Positions 44,762 through 54,900 of a stretch of 64,000 bases of DNA are shown piece by piece. How positions within the stretch are numbered: position 1 is the stretch's first letter; every line of letters starts with the position of its first letter. The stretch covers positions 1 through 64,000 of the forward strand of contig JAUFSD010000016.1 of the NCBI GenBank assembly GCA_033030425.1, read 5' to 3'. The notes beneath the pieces were generated by a model, which worked only from the letters and a program-made list of their open reading frames with translations, was not told the DNA's origin and did no database searches. Position numbers and translations under genes: made by a program. The DNA is from Verpa conica (lineage: Eukaryota; Ascomycota; Pezizomycetes; Pezizales; Morchellaceae).

Positions 44762-45818
44762 CTACAACGGTCCTCGTTTAGCCATGCGCTTGGGGAAACA
44801 CAGCTTGTTCTTTACACTGTACCGCCTAAACTCAATCAGGTTAGGGAAAAAACAGAACGGGACACCTGTTCGCTTGTAATGGAGCATGTCATATATATTC
44901 ACATAAGGCATCCTAAGTACCTTTAAAATTAAGATGTTAGCCGTCTTCTCTTCCGGCAAAGTACATCGTACATATTCTGTAAGTGGGTATCTCACTCACC
45001 ATCTGACAGTCCCTGGTTGTCCTGGGGGTCGGCTCAACTTCTAAGAACTCACAGAGGTGTCGCAACGCCCTGGTATCTGTCGCGTCTATACCGAAATGGG
45101 CTTCCATATCTTCTACAAACGCTTTGTAAAATCTCGTGCGGGCTTGCTTATACTCATTGTCTGCTCTATACAGCCCCTTATATTTCATCAACGCCAAGAA
45201 TTCAGCCATAGGAGAGTTCCGAGGGTTATAAGGAAAGTCTGGAAAGTTCAAATAAAACTTGTCTAACGCTCCATTGAACTCCTCTCTGAATGCGCCCTCG
45301 AATATGATCTGTCCCTGGAGGTATTCGGGAGTAGTCCGATCCCTCACCCTGTCCAATCCCCCGATTTCCGCCCTTGAGTCCTCCCGCATCTAGTCTATAA
45401 ATGCGCTCAATCGCTCGAATTCAGCTCTTGGGGAACCGCCGCTATTGTACTCGATAAACTCTGGATATTGGCCGACAAAGAACTTGTGAATAGGGGAGTT
45501 GGTTTCCTCGGCAAGAGCTTCCAGAAACTACCGACGATATTTCTTGTACTTTTTATTAGACTTTGACCACCCCCGGGCGTTTTTCAGACGCCTGAAGTCT
45601 TTCTCTGGTGGGTTTTCGGGGTTACGGGTGAATCTTTCGAGTGGTGTAAAGAAAGCTTTCACCAAAGGATATCTCGCTTCTGAGGTATGCCTTGGTTCAT
45701 TTTTCATCGGAATGCTGGTCGTCGAAAAGGAAAAGAAGGGGAGTCGGAACACCGAAGTGTACGGCAGGCTAAAGGGGGAACATGAACGAAGAGGGGACAA
45801 TCTCCGAAGAAATTTCAT
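44762..45818 (-). pseudogene. Decayed fungal repeat-motif protein with two TAG stops
   Basis: One continuous frame from 45818 to 45000 joins across a good 79-bp intron (44999-44921; GTGAGT donor, CTAAC branch) to an exon ending at 44762. The sequence has two copies of a motif I recognise from uncharacterised fungal proteins, 'FF..YP.F.EYN......EF..L' ('HKFFVGQYPEFIEYN' and 'DKFYLNFPDFPYNP'), then a C-terminal block 'MPYVNIYDMLHYKRTG..F' ending 'FPKRMAKRG'. TAG stops interrupt it at 45528-45530 and 45390-45392. Both can come from CAG or TGG by a single C-to-T or G-to-A change in a CpA/TpG context. Function of the parent family unknown. Confidence 0.75.
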
Positions 45819-46685
45819 AGCTAGCTATTAATCTGCTTGGAAGTGAAATTGAATAGGAGAGTAGTACCACAGACAATTTACCCCACGGCCGCCCAACTTC
45901 TTATATCCTAATAAGCCTCCGACCTAATTGTAAGAGTAGCCAAGAAATAGAACATCCATTAGGGACTGAATAACCAGAGAAATTTTGTTTTTATCACAAC
46001 GGGTCGAAAGTGCATAGTAAAGAGTGGCAGCTATGGCATACTTACCCCACCTTCCGAGAAATAGGCACCTCACCAATTAAAATCAACTATAGAGTCTAGA
46101 CTTTGAATACCAAAGTGCCTTTGAAAAATAATGTATTGGGTGGGCTTCTAGCAAATAGAACAGATCATGCCCTATTTGTGTAGAAGAAGGGTGGGGCGCG
46201 GTACCCACAGATTTACCCGCCATCTCATAGTATTCTTGGGTCTGGATATGCAGTCGATTCTCACAGTACATGTCTTTAAGGCCCCATGCATTACCATATC
46301 CGGCATTGCTACTGTAACCCCCACTAACGCAAGATTCTATCCAGGTTCTAGACCATCACATTTTATTTTTGAAAACACCACCCTAAATAGTACATCTATC
46401 ACTATTTATCATCTACTTACACAAACAATGAATGAGCTCTGTCATCACATAGTAGCTACCGATAGTCATGATCACAGTATCTAGCTTCTAAAGTATGGCA
46501 CCCGAAAAATTAAGCTAAGGCGATAGCTGGCTTTTAAAAGCGGTTATTAGTAATTAATTCAAAAACCTCGTTTACAGTATAATAAACTGTTGTATACAAT
46601 GGGGACTTATAAGCTGATCACGTGGCTCCCCCGCTCTTAAGAGCCTCCGCCTAAACACGTCTTGACACGACGATCAACAGCAAGA
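45819..46685. other. Gene-free stretch
   Basis: No supported feature. Confidence 0.4.
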
Positions 46686-47829
46686 ATGGCCAACAGAATT
46701 TCAACAGGAGCCTATGTTATTCGTAACAGAAGTACCTCGTTAGCTCTACATATCGAATCCCCTCATAACCACTGGTCACCAGTACACGTCTTTGAGCAGG
46801 ACGAGGATAAATACCGCGGACAACAGATATGGTGGATTGAGCCGCTCCCTAACCCCGAAGATGATGAGGAGGATGTGGTGTATAATATTATTAATACTTC
46901 TTCTGGAAGATCTCTTGATAGGCCTACTGTAACTAAGCCTAAAGACCACAATAGGTCTTTTTCTACATCGACTAACCATTATGGTGTTTTAATAGGCAGG
47001 GGGCTTTTGCGCTTATACAACCCATGGAGGAACCTGGCAAACATGGAAGCTCCGAAAGGTGGGTGCTGGTAGTGAAGGGTAAAGAATTTCCTGATTCTTC
47101 AATAGCCCGATGGATAATCTAGTATTGCGCTAGTTTTTACTCTACACTGGCTAATCCTTTATACTGTTTCCTACCAGAGCTTGCTACAACATTATTAGCG
47201 CTTTCAACGGTGAAGTTGTTGATATCGAGGGTTCTGGTCCTGCCTGTCATACCAAGGAATATATTCCGGATAATGACCAACAATGCTGGGATTTTGTTAT
47301 TCCAGTAGTCAGCTTCCCTGCCGGATGGTTCCAGATACAAAATGTCGGGACCGGAAACCTTCTCACGCATATATACGCGTGCAATCCACCAATTCTATTG
47401 CCCCCCATAACCTCTACACAAAAATCCCAAGACCTTGAAAGCTGGGGAACTCAATGGACACTAGCCCAAGTTGGGACGATTTCCCCTGATTATCGCTGTA
47501 CTACTGGGAGAAATTCATGGTATATAATTAACCGGCTCACTCATGGGCTACTCAGTAACCCAAAACACAACAGAACAGGTCCAAGACGTGTGGTTGCATG
47601 GAATAGGCAACACCTCGATACTGCGGAAAGTCTATGGAAGCTGGAACTAGACCCAGCCTCTAACTGGACAGTCATGCACCACCTTACCTCACTGTTGCTT
47701 GAGCAGACTGTAGTACCTCGCGGGGGTGGTACTGAAGTAGCTTGTGTTGAAAAGTGGCTCAACTTAGGGGAGTCAAATCTGAATAAAAGCTGGATTTTCA
47801 CGTATGTCTCTTTCTACATATATATTTGA
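46686..47829 (+). CDS. R-type (beta-trefoil) lectin-like protein, paralogue 2
   Basis: Exons 46686..46928, 46996..47078 and 47178 to about 47801-47829. Intron 1 (67 bp) has GTAACT and a GACTAAC branch; intron 2 (99 bp) has GTAAAG and CCAG; phases 0 and 2 agree. The ~320-residue product contains six Q-x-W-type lobes ('QQIWWIEP', 'WQTWKLRK', 'QQCWDF', 'TQWTL', 'LWKLEL', 'KSWIF'), i.e. two beta-trefoil units. It opens with 'ISTGAYVIRNRS', the usual first strand of this class. There is no signal peptide. It is intact, unlike parts of the 18308 paralogue. The C-terminus is either at 47829 by read-through or after one more small intron (GTATGT at 47802). The glycan ligand is unknown. Confidence 0.78.
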
Positions 47830-48557
47830 ATTGAGAGACTGAATCCACAATCACTAGGTCACCGGCTCTAGAAAGAACCGAGGAGGTACGTGCTTATTTA
47901 CAAAGGTTTGTTCCTGGCCAATTACTGAGGTTGTTCCTAGCAGTTAACGGCGTAGGTGCTCACAAAATAAAAAGGTGCCCACACAGACGAACTATAGTCC
48001 TGAAGACAGTGAACGAGGTTTCTTGACGGTTCTAAAATGAACTACATTATTTTAGACCCTTTTCTATAACTATATGATGTATCGATCTCCTAGCTAGATG
48101 ACCACCGGTTGAGACTGGCATTCTAAGTAATTTCGTACCCTTTGTGGCGCGGCATGTATAACCAGGATGTAGTTCCTTTTATATATCGTAAGGAAATGCC
48201 AGTTAAGGCTATTTTACCCACAGCTATATTTTAAGGTCTAAAATAAATACGCGATAGTCGCATCAAAGACGTACATAGTATGAGTACTAAGATGGGGATA
48301 ATAGTTAGGGTATTAGCAGTAACATATATAATAAGTAACGGGGGAAAGAAATCATGTAGGTGATGAAGTAGCTATGAGAGTATCTCTGGGCTGATATACT
48401 TGAGTGAAAACCCTAACCCACAAGGTTAGGGATATAAATAGTCTCTTTAGGCCACCCATACCCCTCTAAAGATTACTACTCACTCGATCCACTGGAGTAA
48501 TACGGCAGAAGACACGACCCCCTCGTATTCCCCCAGAACACGAAGCTCCCCTCTACC
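47830..48557. other. Intergenic region with promoter of the tandem pair
   Basis: No gene. Near the right end 'accctaaccc' (48409-48420) and 'ggttaggg' (48424-48431) form an inverted repeat just before a TATA-like box. Confidence 0.45.
48433..48440 (+). promoter_or_regulatory. Candidate TATA box of the tandem pair, gene 1
   Basis: TATAAATA lies 118 bp before the ATG at 48558 and directly after the CCCTAACC/GGTTAGGG inverted repeat. Spacing matches the other TATA-like boxes in the window. Confidence 0.45.
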
Positions 48558-49496
48558 ATGGCACACCAGACCCCGACAGCCTCAGAATGCACCCCCGACG
48601 ACTTTCTGACCCAAGAACGGCTCGACGTTTTCTTTAACGGTGTGTATTGTATAGTCAGCAACTAGCGAATATGTTATGTCTAACTATTCAACCCCCAATC
48701 CGTTTTCTACAGACTTCAGAACCGGGATCTCAGCAGCACTGCCTCCTTCCTCGATATTTTCACATCTAGTCAATGATGTATACTCCACTTTCCCTACTCC
48801 AGCATTACCGCACACTTACTTACTCCCGACGGCCATACAGGTTCGTCAGCTATACATGTCTCGTCTTTTAACATTACAAAGAGAAATCATCAGGCGGTCC
48901 GAGCGACAAACAGAGCAGTTATCCGAATTGAGGGAGAAATATGAGATCCTATTGAGTCAAGTCAACAGCAGTCAGGAAAAAGGTCACACTATACTACCAG
49001 TATACGCTAGAGAAACGGTCATTGGAGAAAAACCCGCTGTAGAGATTCTGCCGGTACTATTTCTTAGCACTCTATCCTCTACTCTCAGTACTTACGGAGA
49101 TCTTAGGCAAAAACATTTACCATCCACATTGGTACAGCTACTGATACGAAGCGCGATATGGTTGATTGGGGGCCTATGGATAGGGACGGCTGGACTGAGA
49201 GACTGGAGTTTAAGGCTTTCAAATTTCTAGAAATAGGTACCGTCAAGATAATGATTGGCGAGATGGGCAGTGGTGCGAGGCATCGGGTGAATGCATTCTT
49301 GCCCACTAGTGTTGTTCCGATGGGTTGGAGTGAACGGCTTCACTTCTATGCTTTCGAATCCTGGAGACCTAATACAGTAATGATATCTGTTGGCCAATCT
49401 GATGACCCTGAAAGGTGCATATTCATAAGAGGAGACCATGCAGATAAGCTTAATGGCTGGGTCGAGAAATTTGTATTTTGGGTTCCTCTAGAATGA
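48558..49496 (+). CDS. Coiled coil plus three-fold repeat protein, tandem gene 1 (249 aa)
   Basis: Exons 48558..48639, 48713..48777, 48841..49053, 49107..49496 (750 nt, phases consistent). Domain order: a short N-terminal segment with 'FLTQERLDVFFNDF', a coiled coil ('LQREIIRRSERQTEQLSELR'), then a C-terminal domain of three ~44-residue repeats (about 120-249). Each repeat has T-x-x-I-x-I-G near its start and G-W-x-E/Q-x-L/F-x-F-x-A/V-F-like ends ('GWTERLEFKAF', 'GWSERLHFYAF', 'GWVEKFVFWV'). A three-fold beta repeat suggests a lectin-like fold (trefoil or prism), but I cannot assign a family. Intron 2 here is 63 nt with no stop, so retention would give a 270-residue form; the paralogue's intron has stops. 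Tandem duplicate of 50118-51040. Confidence 0.78.
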
Positions 49497-50117
49497 ATCT
49501 GTATCTAGCTAGATAATGCATAGAGTAGCTTTAGAACAAAAACTATATAGGGGGATCTTTTATTTAATCCACACACGTAATACCTCGCATCCGTGGGTCA
49601 TAAGGGATCACTCGGTTTGATTGCTTTTACGAAAGACTTCCCTTCTCGTATTCAGTTTAGGTACTGGGAAGAAGATTGTACCTACATATGCAAGGCTTTA
49701 AGTAATTCCGAACGACCAGTAACTACATCTAAATATCGAGCATACTTTAGATGCTCTATGCACCACCAGTTATACAGCTATGACCTCCATCCTGTCTAGG
49801 ATACGATACGCAACTGTACATGTAAGTGATAGTATCTTTACACCCTATGAGTATCTTTGGGCTGCCTCATACTACGTACATCTAGAAGCGGTATACTGCT
49901 CGGAAACCCTAACCCTCGACCAAGCAAAAGTGGGGCTGTCTCTACTTATGTACGATACTATGATAGGTACAGTATCCACCACCATCATCGTTACCATCGC
50001 CATCACCACCATCACCCCCACTAAAATCTCTTTCTTGCCCTCAATATCTAAGATCTCATAAGACACTGGCTCCAGTCTCCATACTAAGCAACTGCGGCAC
50101 TTCCAGCACCTTCAGCT
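49497..50117. other. Intergenic region of the tandem pair
   Basis: No gene. The frames at 49593-49799 and 49780-50061 are unsupported; a CAC/CAT-rich low-complexity stretch lies at 49975-50020. Confidence 0.45.
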
Positions 50118-51040
50118 ATGACACAACCGAGACAAAAAGATGCTCTCCAATGCTTCCCCGACAAGTATCTCAGCCAAGAACACCTTGAGATTCTCTTTAA
50201 TGGTATACAACCATCTACTAATGATGGCATACGTTCATACTTCTAATCTCCTCTCATGTAGACTTCAACATAAGCGCCTCAGCATCCCTACCCAATTCTT
50301 CGGTATTTTCCCATCTGGTTAATAGCGTAAGCTCTGCAATCATCCATCCTCTGTAGCCCTTCGCTCACTGATATTCTTTTGGCGGTCTTCAGATTCGTCA
50401 GGTATATATGCCAGAGATCTCAGAGCTACATCGAGAAATTTCTGAGAGATCCGAGCGGTGCGACCGGAAGCTGTCAGAATTGGAACAGAATGAAAACCGG
50501 TTTGCCAAGGTTAGTCGCGATCGGGAGCAAGAACGTACCGTGTTTCTAAGACCCTCTGAGTATGCTATCACCCAACAAAGGTGTCCTGTGATCCCCTTTC
50601 CGGTAATCTCCCACACTCTGCCTCTTATTATCAAAGAACTCAGCAATAAATAGGCAGATACAGCTACCATTTACATTGGCACAGCACTTGATCCGCGGCG
50701 CGATATGGTGGGTTGGAGTTGCCAGAACGGATGGGGCTGGACACAAAGACTTCAGTTTAAAGCTTTCAAGTTTTCTGAGATAGGCACCATCAGAATCTCG
50801 GTATGTGAAAATCGTCACTCTGGGGTACACCGAGTCAATGCTTTCCTGAAAACCAATACAATGCCGGAGGACTGGAGAGAGCTAGTTGAATTCCATGTTT
50901 TTGAATCGCAACGACCTAACACGGAGATGATCTCTGTTGGTCAAAATCATGATCCTGAGAGATCTATATTTGTAAGAGGAGATCACGCAAGTAAGCTTGA
51001 TGGATGGGAGGAGAAATTCATATTTTGGGCCCCATTGTAG
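50118..51040 (+). CDS. Coiled coil plus three-fold repeat protein, tandem gene 2 (248 aa)
   Basis: Exons 50118..50202, 50262..50326, 50393..50602, 50654..51040 (747 nt); every intron lies at the same place and phase as in tandem gene 1. Intron 2 (66 bp) has a GTAAGC donor, a CTGAT branch and a TTCAG acceptor and contains two in-frame stops, so it must be spliced. Order: N-terminal segment ('YLSQEHLEILFNDF'), coiled coil ('ELHREISERSERCDRKLSEL'), three ~44-residue repeats ('TIYIGTALD', 'GWTQRLQFKAF', 'WRELVEFHVF', 'GWEEKFIFW'). The C-terminal domain is better conserved between the two genes than the coiled coil. No signal peptide or membrane segment; function unknown. Confidence 0.78.
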
Positions 51041-51980
51041 GGAGGTTGGATAAATGTTACGGACTCTAGGTCGCAGGATTTTCAGGGGTGATATGCGCGA
51101 CAGAGGTGCAAATGCTTTTTATAAACATTTAATTAGGTCTAATATAACTCTAATATACCCACCCTTATAAGATAGGAAAGCAGCTATGCCCCGCTGTAAA
51201 TACACTTGTTTTCCCCCTTCCCCATTAATTATTAGAGATGGCCTTCCAAGTTAGGTATCGTATGGGGGGTATCGTATAGGTATAGCCGTGTCTAAAAAAA
51301 TCCCGGAACCCCCTCAACACACCTAAATTACCTAAAGGTCAACAACAAAGCATTGGATTGCTATAAAACAAGAGTAAAAGTTTATAGATTCCAAAGAATA
51401 GATAGATTAAGATATTTTTTGTTGTTATATATAGTACTATGACTAGTAACTAGGCGGTTTTTTGGGAAATTTTTTAGACACGGCTGTACGTACATACATG
51501 AGTAGTCTAAAGAGCTTCTGTACGCAGATTTTTAGTATATGTAGGTAGGGTTGATCAAGAATTTATTTACATTATTTACTCATCGAGCAGGTACGACTAG
51601 GTTTGAACCTAAATTCTAATTATATTATTGTATTACACCAGTGATTCGAAAATACATTTATTTTCTATTTTATCTTTATGGTAATTCAGTGGTTTGTTGC
51701 CGGGTTTCAAGCGGCAGCGTCGCATTGGGGAATTTGTTAGACACAGTTGTAGTATCTAGAAATGGCTAGTCTGGTTCTATTGCTTACTACTCAACGCGGG
51801 GCTTATTTTCAGGCGTCAGCGTCAACTAACCAAGGGTAGGTATAAAGTCCGACCAGTAAACACCTTTGAGGCCCACATTACGCTTCGAGAAGTCAGATCT
51901 CTCATCATAAATACAATCCTCCTGATTAAAACGCAAACCTGCCTAGAAAGTTACCCTAGACCAGCATCTCAGAGCCAAGG
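51041..51980. other. Intergenic region with MITE
   Basis: It contains the TA-flanked MITE at 51283-51486 and a diverged copy of its right end ('ttagacacagttgta') near 51735-51752. The promoter of the sacsin-like gene lies in the last 150 bp. Nothing else seen. Confidence 0.5.
51283..51486. mobile_element. Tc1/mariner-like MITE, 204 bp
   Basis: The ends TAGCCGTGTCTAAAAAA and TTTTTTAGACACGGCTG are inverted repeats (17 bp with one mismatch), flanked by TA on both sides as expected for Tc1/mariner-type insertion. The interior is AT-rich and non-coding. Confidence 0.8.
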
Positions 51981-54900
51981 ATGGATATCCGTCCCGAACG
52001 TAACAATGCGCAGTTTCAACCACTTACCATAGTTTTACGCAATATCATCAAAGAATACCCCGCCGGCGGTGGTGTACTCCGTGAACTTTGTCAGAACGCA
52101 GACGATGCTGGCGCAAGTGAAATAGAATTTGTGCTTGACCTTAGTCAACACCCAACGCAAAATATCCTACACGATGGCTTAGCGGAGTTCCAAGGAGTTT
52201 CTTTATTGGCATACAATAACAGCATTTTCACCGACACAGACTTTGAATCTTTGAGTCGAATTGGAGACAGTGCGAAGGCAAAGGATCTCAATGCTACGGG
52301 AAAGTTTGGCCGGGGATTCAACAGTGTAAGTTCTTCAAGCTCCTACTAGCTACTACCTCCTTCCCTCAATATGACCGCATCCTTCCCCTGGTGGTTTTTT
52401 TTAGAAAACTAATACGGAATTTATATGGTACTGATAGGTCTACAACTGGACTGACACTCCGTCTATACTTTCGGGCTCTTCACTTCTTATCCTTGATCCC
52501 CATCAAACATGGTCAGCCTCGCCAGATGTAGGCCAGCCAGGTGGCCCGGTTTACAACTTTGTCAAGTATTCCCAAGAACCAGCAATGCGCAATCAACTTG
52601 CCGCTTTTCATAGCATTACCAAAGACTTCGATTCCGAATTTCATGGCACTATTATCAGACTTCCGCTGAGAACCGACTCCCAGGCCGTAAAGTCCAAGAT
52701 CCTTCCTCCTGAGAAGCTTAAATCCACCACAGAAACGGATATCACCGATAGTTTTCGGAAGTTTTCACGAGAAATGGTGGAGACTCTCCTATTTTTGAAG
52801 AATTTAAATACTATTACGCTGCGAATCGGCGATAATATTTATGCAAAGGCAGTATCGACTGCACACTCCTTCTCAGATAATCACAAAAAGTCCAGCATTA
52901 ATGAAGCCTACAAAAGGATCTTTGTTAAACAGGCGAATGAACAGTGTCAGATAAATTTCGTGATGGATATTTCTCTTTACAGGAGTGAAATCGAGGAAGA
53001 TGATAAAGGAGGGAACGACCAAAAGTTCAAGTTTGCGATTAGCCATCAATTGCGTCAGGGACCAAAGGACAATAATTTAGAAAAATGGTCTAGATCTCAG
53101 AAGCTATTTCCTTGGGTTGCTATCGCGACTCCTCTAGAGGTTTGCCGCCTATCTCCAGAAGTAGGAACACATCGATACTAATCTAGATATAGGGATATAA
53201 GACGTTTGAAGGACAGCTATTCAGTACCCTCCCACTACCAATCCGTACTCAGCACCCAGTTCATATACATGGGATGTTCTCCATTACGCCTGATCGCAAT
53301 AGTATCCATTCCGGGGGTGATTGGACAATTAGTGAAGATTCAGAGGCAAAACAAGGGACGAGATGGAATGAATGGCTATTACACGAGTGTACTCCAAATA
53401 CGTGGATCCAGAACCTCGCATTCATTAAGGATTTGACTGCACGGGGTGAGTGGAAATTCAGTGGGTGGAAATTCTGGCCCTCAGGAGCTCGGAGAGAATC
53501 TGGGAAACTCTGGACTGGTATCTTGAGTGGTGTTTTTAGTCGAGTTGCCGCGCGAAACCTGGAGCTTTTCCCTACAGTATGTGATACTACTAGAAAACGC
53601 GATGATATCCTCTTTACTCTCGAAGTTCCTGGGAACATTGCCTTGGCATTGCAACATGCTGGGGTTCCTGTGGTCGTTCCACCGCAGGATAGGCGACGAG
53701 AGCTTGATGCACTGAGACCCTTCACCATTGGAATTAAACCTCTTGAACCAGCATCTGCAAGGACCTCTCTTTCCCAACTGAAAGATTCCCCTATCTTTCA
53801 GGGCCTAGGACACGACTTCCGAATCGCTCTTTTACAATATATTCTCTCTGATGAAAACTTCCGTGAAATTGGCTCCTGTACAGCACCGCTAATACCCCTA
53901 ACCGACCGTACATATGCGAGCTTCGGGCCCCAAGTACCACATGAGAAGTCGATATTTATAGCTAGGGAGGATGACGAGGCTGCACTATTTAGGAAATACA
54001 GAAAGATGGTCGATACTTCTAGAATTTCTCCGAAAGCAACAAAGCACCTACGGAAGCACGCCATCAATGGCAAGCTCCAAAGATTCACAAAAATCTCCAT
54101 ATGGGAAAAGGAAGATGCTGCGGACTACTGTATGAAATACGTTTTTAATGAGCTTGGGTTAGCCCACGACACCGATATTATCCATAGCGACCACCTAGCC
54201 GATTTCATAAACAAACTCTGGGGATGGATCAATTATTACTGTAAACCCGTGGGCTCTATTGTGGGCTCTCCACTTAATGACCTATTTCTTCTTCCCCTAG
54301 TCGGTGGTGAATACCGTAGACTCAGTAGCACAATTCCTATACTTGATGTCTCTATAAATAGGGGGATCGGTTCGTTTCTCAGGAGCACCGCTACCTCGCA
54401 TCTTCAGCTTTATGGGAGGAGATATAATCTCTTTACAGGGATTGGGTTCTCACCTTCCGTAGGCGATTCTCTCAGATCGTGTGGATTCCTGAAAGATTAT
54501 GAAGATATCATACCCTTGATGACATGGCTAGCAGCCAACCGCGAGATCTTTGTCGACAAATTGAACAATAGCGAAAAGGTCCTCCTATTGCAGCACCTAA
54601 ATGCACTGTCAAGGAGTGGATTGAATAGTCAGAAACGAAAATTTATGGGAGAGGCCCTTGCAGGGTTGAGTCTTTTCCGAGAGGCGACTCCTGGGGAAAT
54701 TAGCGAACGGTAAGCCTTACACCCTAAACTCAATCCCAGGTCTAATAAAAGGAATCATTAGCCCTTGGATCCCATTAAGCGATCGGCATAGGTCGTATGT
54801 AGGCCTCAGGGATGTTCCAGTGGAGCTACAGGCTCCCAATACCACCTTCATTGATATCAGTAATCCCGATACGGAGCAAATTCTTACTCGGCTCGAACTT

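Noticed and set aside
48405..48435. Telomere-like CCCTAACC/GGTTAGGG
   Set aside because: Only one unit in each orientation; similar single units occur at 27615, 30140, 40530, 49905 and 63455, so no telomeric array.
50262..50410. Two in-frame stops making tandem gene 2 a pseudogene
   Set aside because: Both stops lie in a good 66-bp intron at the position where tandem gene 1 has a 63-bp GT..AG segment; splicing gives 248 versus 249 residues.
53261..53728. 155-aa minus-strand frame
   Set aside because: Antisense to a well-conserved sacsin exon.
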